From: Balneolales bacterium
GTDB lineage: Bacteria; Bacteroidota; Rhodothermia; Balneolales; Natronogracilivirgulaceae
Assembly: GCA_007133995.1 (NCBI GenBank)
Contig: SLLP01000116.1
Coordinates: 1-13,764, forward strand
Reading direction: 5' to 3'
DNA length: 13,764 bases
Shown: positions 1 through 6,379 of the stretch, in pieces
Layout: the number at the start of each line of letters is the position of its first letter
Position numbering within the stretch: position 1 is the stretch's first letter
The notes under the pieces: model-generated
Seen by the model: only the letters and a program-made list of their open reading frames with translations
Databases searched by the model: none
What the model was told of the DNA's origin: nothing
Made by a program: the position numbers and the translations under genes

Positions 1-13
1 ATGACAGAAATTC

Positions 14-1534
14 ATGGCCTGCGGGATCATTGAAGATGGCTGTGATCATCATTTTCAAATCATGCAACATACCAACTTTCCCTCATACGCATACAACAAG
101 TACAAAACCTCTCCATTCTTCCTGATCTCGCTTGAAGCCTGGAGGAGAGGGCTGGAGATCTCATTCTCCCGGGACATCAAGAATTTCACCGTAAGCTCAC
201 AGGAGAACTCCCGCATTTTCTGCAAATCCATGGTTCTTGATCCGGAGTTGGGGTTCCGGACACACGAAATCTGCGAAACCAAGGACGAGGCGAAGCAGTA
301 TCTAGCTGAAGCGGGGGTGCCGGTGGCCCGGGGGAGACGGTTCCGGCCGGAAATCGGCGACGAGGTTATCTTCGGCTATGCGAATGAGCTTGGCTATCCG
401 GTAGTACTCAAGCCTACCAACGGCTTCAAGGGCAAAGGCGTCTTTTCCAACATTCCCGATGCGGCCACACTGAGAAAGCTGCTGGTCACGGTGCGTCGCG
501 ACATGAACTACCCGGATGTGATGCTCGAGGAGCGAATCGAAGGAAACGACTACCGGGTATTTGTCATCGGGGACAGGGTGGAGGGCGCTCTGAAGCGTGT
601 GCCTGCGCATGTGACCGGCAACGGCCGGGATCCGGTCAGGAAACTGATAAAGAGCAAAAACGCCGGGCGGATGAAAAATCCGCATCTGGAGCTGAAGCTG
701 ATCAAGGTGGACCAGGATCTGCTGGAAAATATCCGCAGTACCGGGAAAAGTCTCGGAAGCGTGTTGAAGCAGGGAGAGACCCTGTTTTTGCGGGTCAGAG
801 GCAATGTAACAACAGGTGGAGACTCGGAAGACGTTACCGAAAGACTGCCCAAAAATGTCGGAGAAACAGCCATACGGGCCGTAAAAGCCATTCCAGGCCT
901 GAATCATGCCGGCGTGGATGTGCTGTATGACGAGGCCAAACCGGACAGTACCGGGGTGGTCATCGAGATCAACTCAATGGCCGAGTTCGGCGGGCATCTC
1001 TATCCGGTCATCGGCGAGCCGCGGGATATCTCATCCGCCCTGATCGACCACTATTTTCCTGAGAGCATCAGTAGCCGGGACAAGAACCGGACGGTCTTCT
1101 ACGACCTGGACAGGCTGAAGAAAACCCTGGACAGCGATCCGGAGACCGCGGTAACACTTTCGCCACCGCCAGACGGCAAATGGATCAGGAGAGAAATTAC
1201 CTTGTCGGGGCGGGTGCAGAATGTGGGGTTCCGCGCATGGGCGAAGAAGCAGGCCCGCGAGTTGGGGCTGTCAGGCTATGTGGAAAACCTGCCTGACGGA
1301 AGGGTGCGTATAGTGGCTGCCGGCGGGCAGGAACCGGTGCAGACCTTCGAGTACGGGTGCAAGACAGGTCCGGACAAGGCAAGCGTGGAGCAGGTTGCCG
1401 CTGCCATGTACGAAGGGCCGGTTATCATGGGGTTCCGCATCATCCGGAAAAAAAGCGTCTTCAAGACAAAAACGGCGCATCTGGTGCATGCGGTGCGCTG
1501 GCGGCTGGCAAAACTCAAGAAACGGTTTTTTTAA
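14..1534 (+). CDS. Cyanophycin-synthetase-like ATP-grasp ligase fused to acylphosphatase domain
   Basis: A 506-residue protein with two recognisable domains. Residues about 85-350 form an ATP-grasp domain of the cyanophycin synthetase (CphA) type. It shows an ATP-lysine region VVLKPTNGFKGKGV (130-143), EERIEGNDYRVFVIG (172-186), a RVPAHVTGNGR segment (195-205), the signature NVTTGGDSEDVTE (264-276), HAGVDVLY and the metal-binding VIEIN (E318, N320). Such domains form an acyl phosphate with ATP and couple it to an amine. The CphA N-terminal and Mur-ligase domains are absent. Residues about 393-480 form an acylphosphatase domain: SGRVQNVGFR with the catalytic-type R407, and GYVENLPDG with the catalytic-type N425. 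The usual VQGV is VQNV here. The C-terminus is basic. An in-frame stop at 2-4 makes 14 the first ATG; the ATG at 62 is an equally plausible start, and neither has a clear Shine-Dalgarno. The next gene follows after 76 bp on the same strand. The true substrate is unknown. Confidence 0.88.
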   Translation: MACGIIEDGCDHHFQIMQHTNFPSYAYNKYKTSPFFLISLEAWRRGLEISFSRDIKNFTVSSQENSRIFCKSMVLDPELGFRTHEICETKDEAKQYLAEAGVPVARGRRFRPEIGDEVIFGYANELGYPVVLKPTNGFKGKGVFSNIPDAATLRKLLVTVRRDMNYPDVMLEERIEGNDYRVFVIGDRVEGALKRVPAHVTGNGRDPVRKLIKSKNAGRMKNPHLELKLIKVDQDLLENIRSTGKSLGSVLKQGETLFLRVRGNVTTGGDSEDVTERLPKNVGETAIRAVKAIPGLNHAGVDVLYDEAKPDSTGVVIEINSMAEFGGHLYPVIGEPRDISSALIDHYFPESISSRDKNRTVFYDLDRLKKTLDSDPETAVTLSPPPDGKWIRREITLSGRVQNVGFRAWAKKQARELGLSGYVENLPDGRVRIVAAGGQEPVQTFEYGCKTGPDKASVEQVAAAMYEGPVIMGFRIIRKKSVFKTKTAHLVHAVRWRLAKLKKRFF

Positions 1535-1595
1535 ACAGGAGAACCCGGGGCCGCTTCTTCATGATCGTTGACTGGTGGCGAAAGGTTCGAAAATC

Positions 1596-1601
1596 AGGAG
1601 G
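1596..1601 (+). promoter_or_regulatory. Strong Shine-Dalgarno AGGAGG
   Basis: AGGAGG lies nine bases before the ATG at 1611 and decides the start of the second ATP-grasp gene over the upstream in-frame ATG at 1575. Most other genes in the window lack such a clear site. Confidence 0.7.
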
Positions 1602-1610
1602 ATTGAAATC

Positions 1611-2714
1611 ATGAACCCATTTCGGGCTTTAAAAAAAATCCAGGATGCACCATTGAATGCGTATCTGGAGAAAGTCTGCAATCCGCTCACGGTCCGGGCC
1701 AAAAAGACCCAGATGCGAAAAGAGGCGAAACGGATCACCCGGCTGGTCAGGGAGAAAAGGAAGCGAAAAGTGGTGGACCGCACGCTGTTGAAGCGGATCC
1801 GTGAGTATGCCCGAGAACATTTCGGAAGCAGTGCCTACTGGCCATGGCTGGTGTGTTTCACCGAGATACGCGGTGCTTTCCATGAAGGCTGGGTGCCCTG
1901 CGACTTCTACCGCTTCCACCTGATAAAAAAAATAAATCCGGTCCACGCCAGCTTCCTGAGTTTCACAAAATCATTTGACTCAAGGCTTTATGGAGATTTC
2001 TCGATCCCATATATCGTCTTCAAAACAAACAACACGCTGTTTGACATGGACCTGAACATACTGGACGAGAGCACGGCTCTGGAAAAGATCCGAGCCACAG
2101 ACGGGGAGGTTGTCATCAAGAAAGACAGCGGCAGATGGGGCAGGGATATCATTTTTGTGGAATCCACCAGGGTGGAACCGGAAATTCTGTCGCAGAAATA
2201 CGACATCATCATCCAGAAGGCCTTCAGGCAGCATTCTGATATTGCGGCGGTCTATCCCCGGTCCATAAATACCATCAGGATTACGACATTTCTGGATTTC
2301 GACTCTACCGTGAAAGTCAAAAATGTGGTGATGAGGATCGGAGCTGGTGGCAGCAGGACGGATAATTTCAAGACCGGGGGTCAGGTGCTGTTTTTTGATG
2401 AAGAAGGCAGGGCCGGGAAGCATGCCCATTCCGGGATTACACTTGAACCGGAAAAGGTGCATCCCGATACCGGTTATGCGTACCATGACCTCCGGATCAC
2501 GACGCTGGACCAGGCAAAAGAGAGGTGCATCCGCAGCCACTATAAATATCCGTACCTGCGCCTGATCGGTTGGGACGTGTTCATCGACGGCGATAACAAT
2601 CCGCGATTGATCGAGTGGAACGGGAAGTACCCGGGTTACTGGCCCATGGAGGCGCTTGTCGGTCCATGGTGGAGCACCGATGAGATTAAAAGAATGACGG
2701 GTGGTGAGGTTTGA
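1611..2714 (+). CDS. Sugar-transfer associated ATP-grasp protein
   Basis: A 367-residue protein resembling the ATP-grasp family found in polysaccharide loci (ATPgrasp_ST type, sometimes called hexapeptide-transferase-associated). The basic, probably helical N-terminus (residues 1-70) precedes the ATP-grasp part. Visible motifs are GEVVIKKDSGRWGRDI (ATP-binding lysine region), INTIRITTF, GGQVLFFDEEG, and the metal-binding end GWDVFIDGDNNPRLIEWNGKYPG, whose late E and N should ligate magnesium. The start at 1611 is chosen because AGGAGG lies at 1596-1601, nine bases upstream; this is the best ribosome-binding site in the window. The frame is open back to 1575, but those 12 residues look untranslated. 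It sits 76 bp after the ATP-grasp/acylphosphatase gene and is probably co-transcribed. It is unrelated in detail to that protein, so this is not a duplication. It presumably ligates a carboxylate to an amine or sugar; the substrate cannot be read. Confidence 0.87.
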   Translation: MNPFRALKKIQDAPLNAYLEKVCNPLTVRAKKTQMRKEAKRITRLVREKRKRKVVDRTLLKRIREYAREHFGSSAYWPWLVCFTEIRGAFHEGWVPCDFYRFHLIKKINPVHASFLSFTKSFDSRLYGDFSIPYIVFKTNNTLFDMDLNILDESTALEKIRATDGEVVIKKDSGRWGRDIIFVESTRVEPEILSQKYDIIIQKAFRQHSDIAAVYPRSINTIRITTFLDFDSTVKVKNVVMRIGAGGSRTDNFKTGGQVLFFDEEGRAGKHAHSGITLEPEKVHPDTGYAYHDLRITTLDQAKERCIRSHYKYPYLRLIGWDVFIDGDNNPRLIEWNGKYPGYWPMEALVGPWWSTDEIKRMTGGEV

Positions 2715-2754
2715 TTTATTAAAACTTCATCGAAAAGCTTCCCGGAGAATTATA

Positions 2755-2769
2755 CCGCACCGGGTGCGG
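2755..2769 (+). other. Short GC-rich hairpin in the gap after the second ATP-grasp gene
   Basis: CCGCAC-CGG-GTGCGG is a perfect 6-bp inverted repeat with a 3-base loop, 41 bases past the stop at 2714 and in the 150-bp gap before the next gene. A second weaker fold (CCGG...CCGG) follows. No T-run comes after it, so it is not a classical intrinsic terminator. It could slow transcription, protect an mRNA end, or be chance. Confidence 0.3.
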
Positions 2770-2864
2770 CTGACCGGTTCGCCCGGCCCGTGAATACCCG
2801 GATACAGGCATTAGAAAATCCTGATGAAATTGTATTTTGCCCTTAATTGTGTAAACATAAAAGA

Positions 2865-4781
2865 ATGAGTGATTTCCTTTTTACCAGTGACCGCCGCAGG
2901 CCGGGCGAAATTTCCGGTATCCTTCAGAAGATGTACCGGGTGGAAGCGCCCGAGGTAACGGAATACCACGGCGTATGGGGTTCGCTTGGCGTGAGCCGGT
3001 CACGGTACAACGGGTTCCAGCCCCTGGAGACTGATTCGCACCTGTTTGTGATCATCGGCGGACCTGTGCTGCTGTTTGCCGATAATGCCCACCTGACGGG
3101 TGATGATCCCGTTGCCGGAACGAGGCATGTGCTGGCGCGATGGTTGTCCGGCAACATGCAATGGGACGAAGACCTGAGCGGACCGTTTGTTGTCTTCTCA
3201 ATAGAAAAGCACGCTATAACCGCCACCTGCATCACGGATCTGATGCTGTTCATTCCGGTGTACCACTTTCTGGAAAACGGACGGCTGGTGCTGGGGACCC
3301 ATCCCGATGTTGTTGCGGAAGTGGCGGGGATGTCGACCGGCGGCAGAACCAAATCCCCAGGAACCTCTTCCACCGGAATACTGTACGCCGATAACGTGAG
3401 TTACAGAGCCGCATCCAATGAAGCCACATCCACCGGAACCCCATCCACCAAAGCAGTTGAGAACCAAGCTCCAACCATCAGAACAGTAACCACCGACACG
3501 GTTTCCATTGCGGATTTTCTGATGAACCACGCGGTAACCTGGCCGTACACATTCTACGAGCAGGTTCGGCAACTGCATCCGGCCGCAAGTCACCGGTACG
3601 AGATCGCCGATGGGGCGGCACGGCAAAGCGGAGAAGAGATCTACTGGCTGCCGGAACAGTCAAACCGGTATGCCGATATCCGCGAAGCTGCCAGGGTTCT
3701 GCGGCAGGGGGTGGCCCGTGATGTCGCCCGCATTACGGAAGGAATGGATGAAGTGGCCCAGTTCATCAGCGGCGGCACGGATTCGCGGGTCGTGGCCGGT
3801 ATGCTGCCCGCCGGACTCAAGCGCGACGGCTTCGTTTTCCTTGACAGGATGAACCGGGAGGGAAGGATTGCCGCCAGGGCGGCCCGGTGTTACGGACTCA
3901 ACTTTTTGCCGAAGTACCGCAGCAAAACACATTATCTGGATATCCTGCCCGAGGCCAGTGACCTGATCGGCAGCGGCCGGCAGCACATCCACGCACATAG
4001 CCTTGTTTTCAACAGGGAATGCGAACTGGCCCGATACCCGGCCGTTTTCGGCGGCTATTCGGCGGATGTTCTTCTGAAAAGTCACTACACCGGCGCAAGG
4101 CTGGAAAAAGGATTTTCACCGTATCAATCCAGAGACGGCTCGCCAATGATGAGTGATCAAGGGATGGATATCAGGAGCTTTATTCCAGTCGATATCCAGG
4201 ATCAGGTAGCCGTGCGGCGTAAGACGCATCTGGAGTTGGTCCGGCGCATGCGCGGCGAAAGTGCGCAGGAGTGGGCCCGTCTCTGGCCGGCCTCCGTCAG
4301 AATAGCCTTGCCCAATCTGGCCGTTAACCGGAGGCTCTTTCGCTCTTATGAGCTTTTTCTCGGCAGCACCGTAGTGAAAATGTCTGCCGAAATTCCCACC
4401 GAATGGAAACATCAATACGGGTTGCACTATCTGGCGTTTCGTCCGTATCTGAAAAGAAGCTGGTGGCTGATGCATCATGATGGATACTTCCCCTATTTCG
4501 GTCGCCGGTTGAACCGGATTCAGGCGATGGCTGCGGCCATCTGGAGATACCGGAAGAAATGGAGAAAACCCGGAGCGCAGGTTGTCCACCAGGGTCCCTG
4601 GACCAGCTGGAAGACGGTCTATAAGACACCTGAATGGGACTCCTGGGTCCGTGTATGCCGGGAGGAGGGGACAGCGCCGGCCGCCTGCTCACCATGCCGG
4701 CGGAGGAGATCGCCAGCAACCGGGAAATGTACAGCAAACAGGTGGTCAATCTCTTCCAGGTTATGTATTTCTTTTCACTGA
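2865..4781 (+). CDS. Asparagine-synthase-like amide ligase, C-terminus frameshifted
   Basis: The open frame encodes 638 residues from ATG 2865. Residues about 1-155 and 215-265 resemble the Ntn-type glutamine amidotransferase half of asparagine synthase B (DLSGPFVVF, then LVLGTHPDVV). There is no catalytic Cys at position 2, so glutaminase activity is not expected. Residues about 155-214 are a Ser/Thr/Gly/Pro-rich insert. The synthase half carries the ATP-pyrophosphatase loop FISGGTDSR (SGGTDSR at 302-308), which would adenylate a carboxylate. Later landmarks are FGGYSADVLLKSHY and PWTSWKTVYKTPEWDSWVRV. After about residue 602 the frame turns into Arg/Cys-rich sequence (CSPCRRRRSP) unlike the family. 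The frame one base back reads a convincing family-like tail ending at 4789. A TTG at 2847 would give Met-Cys at the N-terminus, but it lacks the family's CGI context, so ATG 2865 is preferred. Neither start has a good ribosome-binding site. Confidence 0.82.
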   Translation: MSDFLFTSDRRRPGEISGILQKMYRVEAPEVTEYHGVWGSLGVSRSRYNGFQPLETDSHLFVIIGGPVLLFADNAHLTGDDPVAGTRHVLARWLSGNMQWDEDLSGPFVVFSIEKHAITATCITDLMLFIPVYHFLENGRLVLGTHPDVVAEVAGMSTGGRTKSPGTSSTGILYADNVSYRAASNEATSTGTPSTKAVENQAPTIRTVTTDTVSIADFLMNHAVTWPYTFYEQVRQLHPAASHRYEIADGAARQSGEEIYWLPEQSNRYADIREAARVLRQGVARDVARITEGMDEVAQFISGGTDSRVVAGMLPAGLKRDGFVFLDRMNREGRIAARAARCYGLNFLPKYRSKTHYLDILPEASDLIGSGRQHIHAHSLVFNRECELARYPAVFGGYSADVLLKSHYTGARLEKGFSPYQSRDGSPMMSDQGMDIRSFIPVDIQDQVAVRRKTHLELVRRMRGESAQEWARLWPASVRIALPNLAVNRRLFRSYELFLGSTVVKMSAEIPTEWKHQYGLHYLAFRPYLKRSWWLMHHDGYFPYFGRRLNRIQAMAAAIWRYRKKWRKPGAQVVHQGPWTSWKTVYKTPEWDSWVRVCREEGTAPAACSPCRRRRSPATGKCTANRWSISSRLCISFH

Positions 4782-4789
4782 GATTATGA
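4661..4789 (+). pseudogene. Out-of-frame C-terminal tail of the asparagine-synthase-like gene
   Basis: In frame with base 4670 the DNA reads DSAGRLLTMPAEEIASNR, then MYSKQVVNLFQVMYFFSLRL, then TGA at 4787-4789. This amphipathic, aromatic-rich end is typical of asparagine-synthase-like proteins. The upstream coding frame instead gives a Cys/Arg-rich end stopping at 4781. The switch falls in the G-rich run GGGAGGAGGGGAC (about 4660-4672). Restoring one G there would join the frames into a protein of about 641 residues. No A/T-type slippery heptamer is present, so a real one-base deletion or a sequencing/assembly error is more likely than programmed frameshifting. Losing only about 36 residues might still leave a partly active protein. 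Confidence 0.7.
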
Positions 4790-4975
4790 ATCCCGATATC
4801 ACTCCAAACTGGTGATTATAACGCGGAATCATTAGAGTTTCATAATTATCAGGAAGACAAAGCACTTTTTTTTTATCATACCGCCGTGTCCAGGGTATTA
4901 TATCGGATGAACCCCCATGAGTTCCTCCGGTTGTTAATTCGAAATCTATGAAAATGTAAATATTTCAAGAGACTT
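4790..4975. other. AT-rich intergenic region
   Basis: This 186-bp gap is clearly richer in A+T than the flanking genes and contains a nine-T run at 4866-4874. No stem immediately precedes the T-run, so I do not call a terminator. No gene is evident. Confidence 0.4.
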
Positions 4976-5695
4976 ATGCTATTGAAAATACATACGAAGC
5001 GTATGCTCAGATTCGTAAAGGGGAAACTGCCGAAACCGATTCCACTGCACAACATCCGGTATGAGTTTGGATTTGGCTTCGGGAATTTGTACCACCCGTT
5101 TCTGGAGGTTCTCAAGGAGAGATCTGCATCTCATGCGATTGAACTTCTCAAACACTTCTACCTGCAGATGAGTGTCTATCTGCAGCAACTGCCTGTAGGA
5201 GAAAGACTCAGCGTTCAGGCATGGAAATCGGATGACGCCTACGTGGCGAAGGGTATGAAAAAGTATATCGCATCAAAACAGTTTGAACCCCGCATTAATT
5301 CTGATGAGTGGCGAGGAGCCGCAGAAAGGAAAGTCAGGCATCTTCACGCTCTGCGTGACTCTATACGAACGCATGGTTATGATACGGAGATGTCCGGGTT
5401 GGGCATCAGAGGACCACAGCTGAACAACGAATGTGTACTGATTCTGGGCGGGCAGAACAGGGCAGCTGTTCTGGCTTCATTGAACCGGCAACACATTCCC
5501 GTGGCTAATTCATCTCACAGAGAAAACATCCCCCGCCGGATCGGAGTGGATCAGGTCGATGCCCTACCGCTGGTCAGACGTGGCATCATCAGTCCGGTCA
5601 CGGCAAAAAACGTTCTGCAAAGAATCTGCGACGGTTTTTCAGCGGACAAAGCCCGGGAACTCGGGTTTCCATTTGCCCGGGATTGCCGGGTCTGA
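4976..5695 (+). CDS. Hypothetical protein with ParB/sulfiredoxin-like motif
   Basis: A 239-residue soluble protein, basic at the N-terminus, with no signal peptide. Residues about 120-180 follow the layout of ParB/sulfiredoxin-fold domains: helix HLHALRDSIRTHGYD, a variable stretch, then VLILGGQNRAAVLASL (GGQNRAA at 158-164) and HIPV. In that fold the GG-x-x-R loop binds nucleotide or phosphate. Some stand-alone members (SbnI, SerK) are free-serine kinases, while ParB itself is a CTPase with a DNA-binding part that is not obvious here. The usual Cys of sulfiredoxin (GCHR) is missing. The end has VDALPLVRRGIISP and ARELGFP. An AAGAGA precedes ATG 4976 weakly. The gene lies 187 bp after the frameshifted ligase in a more AT-rich segment than its neighbours. 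I do not recognise a specific function; a nucleotide-binding or small-molecule kinase role is inference only. Confidence 0.72.
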   Translation: MLLKIHTKRMLRFVKGKLPKPIPLHNIRYEFGFGFGNLYHPFLEVLKERSASHAIELLKHFYLQMSVYLQQLPVGERLSVQAWKSDDAYVAKGMKKYIASKQFEPRINSDEWRGAAERKVRHLHALRDSIRTHGYDTEMSGLGIRGPQLNNECVLILGGQNRAAVLASLNRQHIPVANSSHRENIPRRIGVDQVDALPLVRRGIISPVTAKNVLQRICDGFSADKARELGFPFARDCRV

Positions 5696-5714
5696 ATTAG
5701 CCGCATGCACCGGC

Positions 5715-5742
5715 ATTGTTTGCAACAATCGACTGTTTTTTT
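5715..5742 (+). terminator. Possible weak intrinsic terminator
   Basis: ATTGTT-TGC-AACAAT is a perfect 6-bp stem with a 3-base loop at 5715-5729, twenty bases after the stop at 5695. It is followed after six bases by a seven-T run (5736-5742). The stem is AT-rich and thus weak. The T-run is itself followed by GAAAAAA, which could form an alternative hairpin. Confidence 0.35.
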
Positions 5743-5808
5743 GAAAAAAGCCGGAAATTTCTCTATCGTCAGAAGCACATTTTATGTGCAACCCGAATAT
5801 ACTTTCTT

Positions 5809-6255
5809 ATGTCACAGCCTGATTCATCGGAAACCCGCCTTGACCGCCAGATGGGCTTTGCCCTGTTGCGTCTTATACTGGGTGTCAATATGCTTGGTCG
5901 CAGTATTGTCCGTCTTCCCGAACTTCAGAGCTTCGCCGGCGGCATGGCCGACGGGTTTGCCGATACCTTTCTGCCGCATACGTTCTTGATCATCTACGCC
6001 CATGTGATTGTCTTCACCGAGACCGTCATTGGAGTGCTGCTTATCCTGGGCTGGAAGACCCGCTGGGCTCTGGCCGTCATGGGACTGCTGCTGGCAACCC
6101 TCACGTTCGGCATCATTCTGCAGCAAAATTTCGGCACCGCCGCCAATATCATGATCTACAGCATTGCTGTGGGGTTGCTGCTGTTTAACACCCGGTACGA
6201 CCATTTCGGAATCGATCGCGGATTCACTTTCAGGCGTGCAACCGGGGACCGGTAA
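5809..6255 (+). CDS. DoxX-like small integral membrane protein
   Basis: A 148-residue protein starting MSQPDSSETRLDRQ. It has four predicted membrane helices: GFALLRLILGVNMLG, FLIIYAHVIVFTETVIGVLL, WALAVMGLLLATLTFGIIL and NIMIYSIAVGLLLFN. Size, the RLILGVNML first helix and the late Glu in the second helix (FTETVIGVLLILG) fit the DoxX/DoxD-like superfamily, whose members are often linked to respiratory or sulfur redox complexes or have no known role. The frame is open upstream to 5716, but those 31 residues are not family-like, so ATG 5809 is chosen. It lies between a ParB-like gene and the Wzi gene with 113- and 124-bp gaps. Nothing ties it to polysaccharide chemistry, so it may be a bystander. 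Confidence 0.75.
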   Translation: MSQPDSSETRLDRQMGFALLRLILGVNMLGRSIVRLPELQSFAGGMADGFADTFLPHTFLIIYAHVIVFTETVIGVLLILGWKTRWALAVMGLLLATLTFGIILQQNFGTAANIMIYSIAVGLLLFNTRYDHFGIDRGFTFRRATGDR

Positions 6256-6379
6256 ATTGTCTTCTATTCATGCCCCCGGGAGATGCTTCGGTGCAAATCT
6301 GCAATTTCCGGCATAGAAGTTATGGTTTTTATGATACGCCGGGTTTGTGATGGTTACAGAAAACATCTAATTTCCATTT

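Noticed and set aside
1..33. ATG followed by nine codons and TGA at the window start.
   Set aside because: It is open from the edge and may be the last codons of a preceding gene, but ten residues give no recognisable content.
2847..2864. TTG start giving Met-Cys for the first asparagine-synthase-like protein, which would supply an amidotransferase Cys.
   Set aside because: The context is MCKHKR rather than the family's MCGI, there is no ribosome-binding site, and ATG 2865 follows shortly.
4660..4672. Programmed ribosomal -1 frameshift at the end of the first asparagine-synthase-like gene.
   Set aside because: The G/A mixture lacks a standard X XXY YYZ slippery heptamer and no strong downstream structure was evident; a one-base loss is simpler.
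4866..4874. Nine-T run as an intrinsic terminator for the first asparagine-synthase-like gene.
   Set aside because: No stem-loop lies immediately upstream; the nearest inverted repeat (TGATT...AATCA) is short and about 35 bases away.
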